Source: RGIG4079 sp045637505
GTDB lineage: Bacteria; Bacteroidota; Bacteroidia; Bacteroidales; Muribaculaceae
DNA length: 23,035 nucleotides
Reading direction: 5' to 3'
NCBI GenBank assembly: GCA_045637505.1
Contig: JAZTZO010000038.1
Location: 1 to 23,035 of the forward strand
Below are positions 16,002 through 23,035 of the stretch, in pieces. Under the pieces are notes generated by a model. It worked only from the letters and a program-made list of their open reading frames with translations, searched no databases and was not told the origin of the DNA. Every line of letters begins with the position of its first letter. Position 1 is the first letter of the stretch. The position numbers and the translations under genes are program-made.

Positions 16002-17828
16002 ATGAAAGATTTTTTTAAGATATTGAGGAGATTTGTTGCTCCCTATAAGAAATATATTGCGCTAAATATCATTTTTAATATTTTAGCGGCATTTTTGACA
16101 TTATTCTCATTTGCTATCATCGTCCCCATTTTGGAGATGTTGTTTGAAATAAAGCAAGTCACCTACTCTTTTATGCCTTGGGATAGTGCAAGTGCAAAAG
16201 ATGTTATTGTTAATAATTTTTATTACTATACTCAAGAGATTTTAGCTCAACATGGAGCATCGTTTACCTTGGCTATGCTTGCTGTGGCATTGGTATTTAT
16301 GACATTGATCAAAACTGGTGCTACATATTTAAGTTCATATTTTATCATACCATTGCGCTCGGGCGTGGTGCGCGACTTACGCAATAGTGTGTATGATAAA
16401 ATCGTATCTCTACCCATTGCCTTCTTCACTTCAGAGCGCAAAGGTGATGTTATCGCTCGCATGAGTGGTGATGTGACCGAAGTAGAAAACTCTATTATGG
16501 CTTCGCTCGATATGATGTTTAAAAATCCGGTAATGATTATCGTGTGCTTGGCAATGATGATTACCGTATCGTGGCAACTGACACTATTTGTTTTAGTACT
16601 ACTTCCTATTGCTGGATATGTGATGGGTAAAGTAGGCAAACGCCTCAAACGCAAGTCGCTCGAAGGGCAAAATCAAGTGGGACTCATCATGTCGTTTCTT
16701 GAAGAGACCCTCAGTGGATTACGCATCATTAAAGCATTTAACGCCGAAGATAAAGTAAAAAAAAGATTCCACGACGGAACTCAAAAATTCTACAACATTT
16801 CAAATAATGTGGCTCGCCGTCAATCATTGGCTCACCCCATGAGCGAGCTATTGGGTACGACTGCTATTGCAATTGTGCTATGGTTTGGTGGCACATTAAT
16901 TCTTGGAGGAGTATCAGACATAAATGCAGCTGGATTCATTTACTATATGGTGATATTCTATAGCATTATCAATCCTGCCAAAGACCTATCTAAAGCATCG
17001 TATGCAATACAAAAAGGGCTTGCATCGATGGAGCGTGTTGATAAAATCCTCAGCAGCGAGAATCCCATTAAAGACCCCAAAAAGCCTCAAACTATTAAAG
17101 AGTTTAAGGGCGACATTGAATATCGCGATGTTACATTTAGTTATGGCAGCACGCCAGTAATAAACAATGTAAATCTCAAAATCCCAGCCGGAGCAACAGT
17201 GGCACTTGTGGGTCAATCGGGTTCGGGCAAATCGACTATGGCCGACCTTCTTCCTCGTTTTTATGATGTAGATAGCGGTGGCATCTATGTTGATGGTATT
17301 AACATCAAAGACCTTAATGTGTATGACCTACGATCATTTATGGGCAATGTAAATCAAGAAGCAATTCTATTTAACGACTCGTTCTTTGGCAACATTACTT
17401 TTGGCGTAAAAGAAGCCACAATGGAGCAAGTAGAAGAAGCTGCTCGCATAGCCAACGCTCACGACTTTATAATGGAGACCGAAGATGGGTACAACACTAA
17501 TATAGGCGACCGTGGATGCAAACTATCGGGAGGTCAACGCCAACGCCTTTCAATAGCTCGCGCTATCCTCAAAAATCCTCCTATTTTAATTCTCGATGAA
17601 GCCACTTCGGCTCTCGACTCTGAAAGCGAAAAACTCGTGCAACAAGCTCTTGACCACTTGATGAAAGATCGCACTACACTCGTTATTGCGCACCGCTTGT
17701 CAACAATCAAAAATGCCGACATGATATGTGTGATGCACGAAGGTCGCATCGTTGAGAGCGGAACCCACGATGAACTACTTGCCCTCAATGGTTATTACAA
17801 GCGACTTGTTGACATGCAAAAATTCTAA
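16002..17828 (+). CDS. MsbA-type ABC exporter (fused TM and ATPase)
   Basis: This 608-residue half-transporter has a six-helix type-IV (B-family) membrane domain over residues about 1-320 and an ATPase domain from about 345. The ATPase has Walker A GQSGSGKST (404-412), signature LSGGQRQR (508-515), Walker B ILILDEATSALD (from 528) and a switch His in VIAHRLST. It should act as a homodimer. MsbA-like lipid A flipping or export of another lipid or peptide is most likely; the specificity cannot be read from sequence. The CapA-like lipoprotein gene follows after 23 bases. Confidence 0.92.
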   Translation: MKDFFKILRRFVAPYKKYIALNIIFNILAAFLTLFSFAIIVPILEMLFEIKQVTYSFMPWDSASAKDVIVNNFYYYTQEILAQHGASFTLAMLAVALVFMTLIKTGATYLSSYFIIPLRSGVVRDLRNSVYDKIVSLPIAFFTSERKGDVIARMSGDVTEVENSIMASLDMMFKNPVMIIVCLAMMITVSWQLTLFVLVLLPIAGYVMGKVGKRLKRKSLEGQNQVGLIMSFLEETLSGLRIIKAFNAEDKVKKRFHDGTQKFYNISNNVARRQSLAHPMSELLGTTAIAIVLWFGGTLILGGVSDINAAGFIYYMVIFYSIINPAKDLSKASYAIQKGLASMERVDKILSSENPIKDPKKPQTIKEFKGDIEYRDVTFSYGSTPVINNVNLKIPAGATVALVGQSGSGKSTMADLLPRFYDVDSGGIYVDGINIKDLNVYDLRSFMGNVNQEAILFNDSFFGNITFGVKEATMEQVEEAARIANAHDFIMETEDGYNTNIGDRGCKLSGGQRQRLSIARAILKNPPILILDEATSALDSESEKLVQQALDHLMKDRTTLVIAHRLSTIKNADMICVMHEGRIVESGTHDELLALNGYYKRLVDMQKF

Positions 17829-17851
17829 TATCAACATATCTCCTTTTTCAT

Positions 17852-18964
17852 ATGAAATCAATCTTTTCTCTTCTAATTAGTAGTGCAATTATCTTTTCGA
17901 TGGTGAGCTGTGGCTCAAATACCGATAATTCAACTGCAAACGAAAATCAAGTAACCGATAGCGTCGTCACACCCCAAAAGCCCTCATCGGTGAGAGTGAT
18001 GATGATGGGCGACATAATGATGGGTTCGCAATGTCCTTGGGACAATCGTTATATGACAGCTGATGATGGTAAATCGCTTTTTGACAGCGTAAAACCAATC
18101 ATTGCTCAAGGTGATTTCATTGTGGGAAATCTTGAGGGCGTATTGCTCGACCGCACTCCTCAATCGCAAAAGATGAAAAACACCTTCTCGGCTGTAAACT
18201 TCATGATGCCTCAACGATATGCTCAATATCTTGTTGATGCAGGCTTTACAGCAATGGCTATTACCAACAATCATGCCAACGACTTCCATGGGATGGGTGT
18301 TGATTCGACAATCGCAACACTCAAACGCGTAAAAATGCCATATTCAGGCGTAAAAAGAGAGGCTGGCTACACTATAATAGAAAAAGATGGCTTAAAATAT
18401 GCCCTTTGCGCATTCAGTACAAGCCCTGGTGCATATCACCTCGACGACCTTGAGAGTGCCGACTCGGTAGTGCGTGCAGCCGACAAAGTCGCCGATATCG
18501 TAGTGGTGTCATTTCATGGAGGGTGCGAAGGATTAGGAGCTCGCAATGTACCCAAACGCCGTGAAATCTTCAATAATGGATTAAGTCGTGGTGATGTATA
18601 TAAATTTGCACGAATGTGTGTTGATGCTGGTGGCGATGTTATTTTTGGCCATAGTCCTCATGTGGTTCGTGCCATGGAGATTTATAAAGACCGTATTATC
18701 GCATATAGCCTAGGTAACTTCTGCACACCTAAAGGGATGAACAATGCAATACCATTTGGTTATGCTCCATTGCTCGATGTTACTGTCGACAACAAAGGGG
18801 TGTTCCAAAAAGGCAAAATCCATAGTTTCGTTCAACGCCAAGGGAAAGGTCCTATTCTTGACCCCAAACATGGTGCTGCTCTCGACATTGACCGACTTTC
18901 AAAAATCGACTTTCCCGATACTCGCCTCAACATTTCTCCTACTGGCGAAATCTCAAAGATGTAA
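17852..18964 (+). CDS. CapA-like metallophosphatase lipoprotein
   Basis: This 370-residue lipoprotein has lipobox VSC (Cys20). The PGA_cap/CapA fold of the calcineurin-like superfamily is shown by MMGDIMMG (Asp54), FIVGNLEG, ITNNHANDFHGMG, VSFHGG and VIFGHSPHVVR followed by IIAYSLGNF. CapA (PgsA) proteins belong to poly-gamma-glutamate capsule systems, but no CapB/CapC ligase genes are present here. A different hydrolytic role at the outer membrane or periplasmic face is therefore as likely. It is probably co-transcribed with the ABC exporter 23 bases upstream, hinting at work on an exported envelope compound. Confidence 0.87.
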   Translation: MKSIFSLLISSAIIFSMVSCGSNTDNSTANENQVTDSVVTPQKPSSVRVMMMGDIMMGSQCPWDNRYMTADDGKSLFDSVKPIIAQGDFIVGNLEGVLLDRTPQSQKMKNTFSAVNFMMPQRYAQYLVDAGFTAMAITNNHANDFHGMGVDSTIATLKRVKMPYSGVKREAGYTIIEKDGLKYALCAFSTSPGAYHLDDLESADSVVRAADKVADIVVVSFHGGCEGLGARNVPKRREIFNNGLSRGDVYKFARMCVDAGGDVIFGHSPHVVRAMEIYKDRIIAYSLGNFCTPKGMNNAIPFGYAPLLDVTVDNKGVFQKGKIHSFVQRQGKGPILDPKHGAALDIDRLSKIDFPDTRLNISPTGEISKM

Positions 18965-19030
18965 TAAGCTATAGCATCTTCAAACTTCATTTTTTCATTC
19001 TTCCATTAAGTTTTATTAACCAAACAAAGG

Positions 19031-19060
19031 TTGATAATAATATTGATATCGTTAAATTTG
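19031..19060 (+). promoter_or_regulatory. Promoter of the BspA leader
   Basis: TTG at 19031-19033 and TAAATTTG at 19053-19060 are separated by 19 bases, the best-formed -33/-7 pair in the window. Transcription should start near 19064-19067. Confidence 0.7.
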
Positions 19061-19092
19061 CATTTATCTTTTAAAGATAAGAATATTACGAA

Positions 19093-19167
19093 ATGACAAA
19101 TTTAACTATAGCATTATATCATGGAGGGGAGATTGCCCCACCTAATGTGTCAAAATTGATACATTAA
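19093..19167 (+). CDS. Possible 24-residue leader peptide
   Basis: An ATG at 19093 opens a 25-codon frame (protein begins MTNLTIALYHGGEIAPP) that ends with TAA at 19165-19167, seven bases before the terminator stem. It covers H2 and H3. It has no run of one amino acid, so classical amino-acid attenuation is not obvious. It may be chance. Confidence 0.25.
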   Translation: MTNLTIALYHGGEIAPPNVSKLIH

Positions 19168-19173
19168 AAGCTC

Positions 19174-19230
19174 ATGCTACCTTATAAGGCACAATCTAAT
19201 CAGTGTCAAATAGGTAGCATTTTATTTTTT
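19174..19230 (+). terminator. Intrinsic terminator inside the BspA leader
   Basis: ATGCTACCT (19174-19182) and AGGTAGCAT (19212-19220) pair perfectly over nine bases. An inner GGCAC/GTGTC helix extends the stem, and TTTATTTTTT follows. It lies 39 bases before the ATG at 19269, on the same strand as that gene. Confidence 0.7.
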
Positions 19231-19268
19231 AGATAATTAATTACAAAACCAATAAAAAACTTTTAAGA

Positions 19269-22200
19269 ATGAAAAAGAATTTACTACAATCAACGCTGGC
19301 GGTAATTGCGATTATTCTATGCAGTTGCCCTGCAATGGCCTACGATTTCTTATCGGGAGGCATTTCTTACAATGTCACTAACGAAGCTGACAAAACTGTA
19401 GAGGTTACCTATTTCGGGCAACTCAATGATAATGATTATATCTACCAAAACTGGCTCAACTATTCAGGCGATATCGTAATACCCGAAAAGGTTACATATA
19501 ACGGAACTGAATATAATGTAACGGCTATCGGTGATTATGCTGTTACTGGTGCAAGCAAAGTGACAGCAATAACAATTCCCGACTGCGTTACCTCTATTGG
19601 TGTAGGCGCATTCGCTACTTGTAACGGGTTGACATCAGTTACACTTGGCAATGGAGTTAAGACAATCAAAAAAGAGGCTTTCCTTAGAGCTGAAGCTCTC
19701 ACTCAAATCACACTCCCTGCAAGCGTTACTGAGATTGGAGAAGATGCATTTACCAGCACAGGGTTAACCCTCATCGTTACACTCAACGAAACCCCTCCAA
19801 CAGCCCATGCTAATGCATTTAGAGGAATTGAAAGTGCAACCGTAAAACTGCCTTCAGCCAATGCTCTCGACAAATATAAAAATGCTACAGGTTGGAACAC
19901 ATTTACAAACTTTTCATATGGTGTAGTTGTAACCCTCAACTCTACATCTCAACGCTTATATCGCAACGGAACTACACAACTCACAGCAAGTGTAACTCCT
20001 GCATCTGAATCAGCAACTATTTCATGGACTTCTAGCAATACATCGGTTGCTACAGTTGACAACAATGGTCTTGTTACTGCAAAAGGAGCTGGTAATGCAA
20101 CAATCACTGCAACAGCTACTATTTCGGGGCAAACACCTATGACTGCATCGTGTCAAATTTCAGTTCTCAACAAGTTTAATTACAACAATGCCTATTTCAG
20201 CGTTTTAAGTGAAGAAGACAAAGAATTAGAAATCTCATTTGCAGGTACTTCTTACGATGAAGTTGACAATGAATATTCAGGAAGTGTATATCTCAACAAC
20301 TATGCACTCTATGGTTATAAAGGTAGAGAAATTGGCAATAATGCGTTCCGCAATTGCGACAAACTCACAAAATTAACATTCCAAGATAATGCAATCAAAC
20401 GATATGGCGAATATGCGTTTGCGGGTTGTACTGGATTATCTACTTTCACGCTAACAAGAATTAATTCTAACATCGAAGTTGCTATTGAAAAGAACGCATT
20501 TGATGGCGCAGGGTTGGTTCACATAGTTATAACTGAAGGCATCACTTCTATTGCAGAAAATGCGTTTGCCAACTGCCCTAACCTCATGACAATAGTTGCA
20601 GAAAGCGAAACGCCTGCTATAGCCCACGAAAACGCATTCAACAATCTGCCTGAAGGCGCTAAATTGTATGTACCTTTTGGTACTTTAAAAGTTTACAAAG
20701 AGGCTACTGGCTGGAGTATTTTTGGCGACAATATTGTAGAATATAAACCAACAATACATAGCACATATATTCGAGATACGCCTCACCAAAATAAATTATG
20801 TATCAACCAAGGATTCCAATGCTCAGTTGAGAACAACAGCAACATTCCACAAGTGCTTTGGGAATCAAGCGACGAGTCAATTATGACTGTTGACCAATAT
20901 GGATACATCAAAGGTGTCGCTCCAGGAACTGCAACCCTTAAAGTTACAAATCTCGATGGCAGTGGGAAAACTGCTTCAGTTACAATAACCGTTACTGATG
21001 AAATTCTACAAGACGCTTTTGTATATAAAATCACATCTACCGAAGATTTCACCGCAACTATCACAAAAACTATTGATGCATCTGGCGAAATTTCTATTCC
21101 TCGTTCAGTATTTATTAATGGCATTCAATACTCAATTACTTCTTTAGCCGATAATTTATTCCTCGACAATAAGGAGATTACTAAAGTAAATATCCCCGAA
21201 GGTTTTGAAGAAATTCCTTACCGCGCATTTGGCAATTGCGAAAACCTCAAAGAGGTAAACATTCCAAACTCAATCACAACAATTGGCAATGCTGCATTTG
21301 AAAATTGCACAAGTTTGACCGAGGTGTTTATCCCTGCAAATGTAAAAAATATTAATTTAGGAGCATTCGCAGGTTGTAGTTCTCTCCCTGAAATCAAAGT
21401 TGACAAAAATAACAACAACTACTTTGCTGAAGACGGAGTACTTTTCGATATCGTCACTTCCAACTATACTTATCTCGAATGTTATCCTGCGGGAAAAAGT
21501 GGAACAAGTTATACAATCCCATCTCACGCGAAAGAACTCTCAAACTCAGCATTCCAAGGAGCTGCTAACTTGACCGAAATAATTTTCCACAACAACATTA
21601 GTTCAATAGGGTCTAATGCTTTCCGCGACTGTACTGGTTTCACCGAGTTTACCTACCCTGAATCAATGTCATATATCCCAAATACAGCCTTTTATGGATG
21701 TACCTCATTAAAGAAAATCAATCTACATGACAACATTGGTAGCATTTGGTATGGAGCATTCATTAATTGCTCTGCACTTGAAAGTTTCGTTATTCCCGAA
21801 TCGGTGAGAGTAATGGAAGGTGGCATTTTTGCTGATTGTAGCAATCTCAAATCGGTAACACTTCCTCAAAATATCACATCATTAGGTTCAGAAACATTTG
21901 AGAATTGCACTTCGCTTGAATCGATTTCAATTCCTTCAAATGTGGAAGAATTAGGATCTTATGTATTCAAAGGCTGCACTGCATTGACCTCAATTTCTAT
22001 TCCCGAAAAAGTTAAATCAATAGGTAATGGTGCATTCCAAGAATGTTCATCACTCTCGTCTATGAGTATCCCTAATGATGTTCAAAGCATAGGCAATTAT
22101 GCGTTCCAAGGTTGCTCTAACTTGGAAAAAATCCGCATGTCCAAAGCGCTTAAAACATTAGGATCAAATGCATTCAAAGAATGCACATCACTCAAAACAA

Positions 22201-22724
22201 TCAAACTTTACAACATCAAAAAAATTGAGTCAAGCACTTTTTATGGTTGTACAAGTCTTGATTCTGTAGTTCTACCAAGTAGCATTGAAAAAATTGGGGT
22301 ATTTGCTTTCTATAACTGTAATGCTCTTAAAGAGATTACTCTTCCCGATAACCTAACAAATATTGACTATTGTGCATTTGCATACTGCACTTCTTTAAGC
22401 ACTATATATGCATCAAGTCCAACTCCTGCAACATTTGATGACACCGATGCATTCAACAACATTGCCGAAGGAGCTATACTTTATGTTTCATCGGCCGAAG
22501 CCGAAGCTGCATACGAAGCCGATAGCAACTGGACTGCGTTCTTTGACAAAGATCACATCATCTTTGATGAAGGAGTTTATTCGGGCATTGAAAATATTAT
22601 CATAAACGATAAAAATGGCAACAATGCACAACCCATTATCTACAATATCAATGGTGTTCGCATTAACGAAATCTCTCAACCCGGCATCTACATTATAAAT
22701 GGCAAGAAAGTATTGGTAAAATAA
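19269..22724 (+). CDS. BspA-type LRR_5 surface protein with two Ig-like domains
   Basis: This 1151-residue secreted protein has a signal peptide ending near residue 24 (ALA-type CPAMAYD). Three LRR_5 (BspA/Treponema pallidum-type) blocks, about 75-170, 300-440 and 585-1040, carry roughly 25 AFxxCxxLxxI units. Each block ends in a similar cap with a conserved AxxxxYxxAxxW-like pattern near 215, 490 and 1090. Ig-like (Big2) domains lie at about 218-300 and 496-577, with WTSSNTSVATVDNNGLVTA and WESSDESIMTVDQYGYIKG. The C-terminus (YNINGVRINE, then GIYIINGKKVLVK) resembles a Bacteroidales C-terminal sorting/anchoring motif of the T9SS type A kind. BspA proteins bind host matrix or other bacteria; here adhesion is inferred. 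Confidence 0.93.
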   Translation: MKKNLLQSTLAVIAIILCSCPAMAYDFLSGGISYNVTNEADKTVEVTYFGQLNDNDYIYQNWLNYSGDIVIPEKVTYNGTEYNVTAIGDYAVTGASKVTAITIPDCVTSIGVGAFATCNGLTSVTLGNGVKTIKKEAFLRAEALTQITLPASVTEIGEDAFTSTGLTLIVTLNETPPTAHANAFRGIESATVKLPSANALDKYKNATGWNTFTNFSYGVVVTLNSTSQRLYRNGTTQLTASVTPASESATISWTSSNTSVATVDNNGLVTAKGAGNATITATATISGQTPMTASCQISVLNKFNYNNAYFSVLSEEDKELEISFAGTSYDEVDNEYSGSVYLNNYALYGYKGREIGNNAFRNCDKLTKLTFQDNAIKRYGEYAFAGCTGLSTFTLTRINSNIEVAIEKNAFDGAGLVHIVITEGITSIAENAFANCPNLMTIVAESETPAIAHENAFNNLPEGAKLYVPFGTLKVYKEATGWSIFGDNIVEYKPTIHSTYIRDTPHQNKLCINQGFQCSVENNSNIPQVLWESSDESIMTVDQYGYIKGVAPGTATLKVTNLDGSGKTASVTITVTDEILQDAFVYKITSTEDFTATITKTIDASGEISIPRSVFINGIQYSITSLADNLFLDNKEITKVNIPEGFEEIPYRAFGNCENLKEVNIPNSITTIGNAAFENCTSLTEVFIPANVKNINLGAFAGCSSLPEIKVDKNNNNYFAEDGVLFDIVTSNYTYLECYPAGKSGTSYTIPSHAKELSNSAFQGAANLTEIIFHNNISSIGSNAFRDCTGFTEFTYPESMSYIPNTAFYGCTSLKKINLHDNIGSIWYGAFINCSALESFVIPESVRVMEGGIFADCSNLKSVTLPQNITSLGSETFENCTSLESISIPSNVEELGSYVFKGCTALTSISIPEKVKSIGNGAFQECSSLSSMSIPNDVQSIGNYAFQGCSNLEKIRMSKALKTLGSNAFKECTSLKTIKLYNIKKIESSTFYGCTSLDSVVLPSSIEKIGVFAFYNCNALKEITLPDNLTNIDYCAFAYCTSLSTIYASSPTPATFDDTDAFNNIAEGAILYVSSAEAEAAYEADSNWTAFFDKDHIIFDEGVYSGIENIIINDKNGNNAQPIIYNINGVRINEISQPGIYIINGKKVLVK

Positions 22725-22749
22725 ACTTTCTCAACAATCTATAACAAAA

Positions 22750-22780
22750 GCCACCGAAGTCAATAACCTCGGTGGCTTTT
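22750..22780 (+). terminator. Terminator of the BspA gene
   Basis: GCCACCGA (22750-22757) pairs with TCGGTGGC (22769-22776) and is followed by TTTT; an AAAA run before the stem gives a weaker signal on the other strand. Confidence 0.85.
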
Positions 22781-22844
22781 ATTATATAATCTCTATTGTT
22801 TTTTATTGCTGTCCGATAAAAATCGATAAAGTATATAAAAAGGG

Positions 22845-22883
22845 TCTCAATCGCAGATTTAATGCGGTTGAGATTCTTTTTTT
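22845..22883. terminator. Bidirectional terminator hairpin
   Basis: TCTCAATCGCA (22845-22855) and TGCGGTTGAGA (22863-22873) form an 11-bp stem with one G·U pair. T-runs follow on both strands (22877-22883 on plus; complement of 22837-22841 on minus). It lies 26 bases past the minus-strand stop at 22899. Confidence 0.75.
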
Positions 22884-22898
22884 CGATTTACAAGCCCC

Positions 22899-23035
22899 CT
22901 AATCGAAAAGAGTCAGTTGAGGCGGTGGATTTTCGTCTAAAATCCCCATATTTTCCCAATCTTTTTCGGGATTGTTAAACAAACTATAGAAATCGACATA
23001 ATACATCAGTGTAATCCGTATCATTGTAGCCAATC
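22899..23035 (-). CDS. C-terminal end of a minus-strand gene, possibly a transposase (partial)
   Basis: The minus strand is open from the window edge to a TAG at 22899-22901. It gives 44 residues, including TLMYYVDFYSLFNNPEKDW and ending PPPQLTLFD. Good coding character, a following hairpin and the absence of stops support a real gene. The hydrophobic MYYVDFYSLF segment and short acidic tail remind me of C-termini of DDE transposases in Bacteroides, but I cannot name a family. No clear terminal inverted repeat could be proven; TGTCCGATAAAAATCG at 22810-22825 is only a candidate end. The QLTLF tail also fits a sliding-clamp-binding motif. Confidence 0.5.
   Translation of the reverse strand, partial: LATMIRITLMYYVDFYSLFNNPEKDWENMGILDENPPPQLTLFD

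Larger units (their letters stand above)
19064..19230 (+). ncRNA. Structured leader RNA or small RNA before the BspA gene
   Basis: Between the promoter and the BspA ATG lie four successive hairpins. H1 is TTATCTT/AAGATAA (19064-19080), at the predicted 5' end. H2 is GGAGGGG/CCCCACC (19123-19142), with an A·A mismatch. H3 is AATGTGTCA/TGATACATT (19144-19165), with one G·U pair. H4 is the terminator-like stem at 19174-19220. I cannot match it to a named riboswitch or small RNA. It could be a stand-alone small RNA of about 165 bases or an attenuating leader of the BspA gene. No second promoter is seen before 19269. Confidence 0.45.

Noticed and set aside
19269..22724. The repeated AT-rich units in the BspA gene as a DNA tandem repeat or CRISPR array
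   Set aside because: The repetition is at protein level (LRR_5 units of 22-25 residues) with diverged DNA and no constant repeat-spacer pattern.

Overview
The window looks like chromosomal DNA of a gut-type member of the order Bacteroidales (Muribaculaceae, Bacteroidaceae or a close relative; I cannot place it more precisely). The reasons are an AT-rich sequence, several perfect Bacteroidetes-type -7 promoter boxes (TAnnTTTG), almost no Shine-Dalgarno sequences, a glycine-lipid synthesis gene pair, many short lipoproteins with a Cys at residue 19-20, and a large BspA-type leucine-rich-repeat surface protein. No phage, CRISPR array or rRNA is visible.

Layout. (1) 204-4138, minus strand: a tightly overlapping four-gene glycan cluster (membrane GT-C-like protein, family-2 glycosyltransferase, NAD-dependent sugar epimerase/reductase, DUF115-like protein). 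It ends at a perfect 32-bp palindrome (54-85). The epimerase has no ATG/GTG/TTG start that keeps its Rossmann motif. (2) 4206-7523, plus strand: glsA and glsB for glycine lipids, then a secreted phosphodiester glycosidase with an Ig-like tail. (3) 7513-10223, minus strand: truA and speA (arginine decarboxylase). (4) 10449-12616, plus strand: an OmpA/TPR lipoprotein translationally coupled to a histidine-rich, probably metal-binding lipoprotein. (5) 12708-15782, minus strand: tRNA-Gly(CCC), a thioredoxin-fold lipoprotein, an unidentified lipoprotein, a flavin-reductase-family protein, and malate dehydrogenase. (6) 16002-18964, plus strand: an MsbA-type ABC exporter and a CapA-like metallophosphatase lipoprotein. 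(7) 19031-22780, plus strand: a promoter, a structured leader with a 24-codon ORF and an apparent intrinsic terminator, then a 1151-residue BspA/LRR_5 protein with two Ig-like (Big2) domains. (8) 22845-23035: a bidirectional hairpin and the C-terminal end of a minus-strand gene, possibly a transposase, cut by the window edge.

Most genes serve the cell envelope: glycan synthesis, an unusual lipid, lipoproteins, an exporter and a surface protein. Housekeeping genes (truA, speA, mdh, tRNA) are scattered among them. The least explained signals are the structured leader before the BspA gene, a repeated promoter geometry that predicts leaderless mRNAs for three genes, the ATT-like start of the epimerase, and the OmpA/TPR plus His-rich lipoprotein pair.
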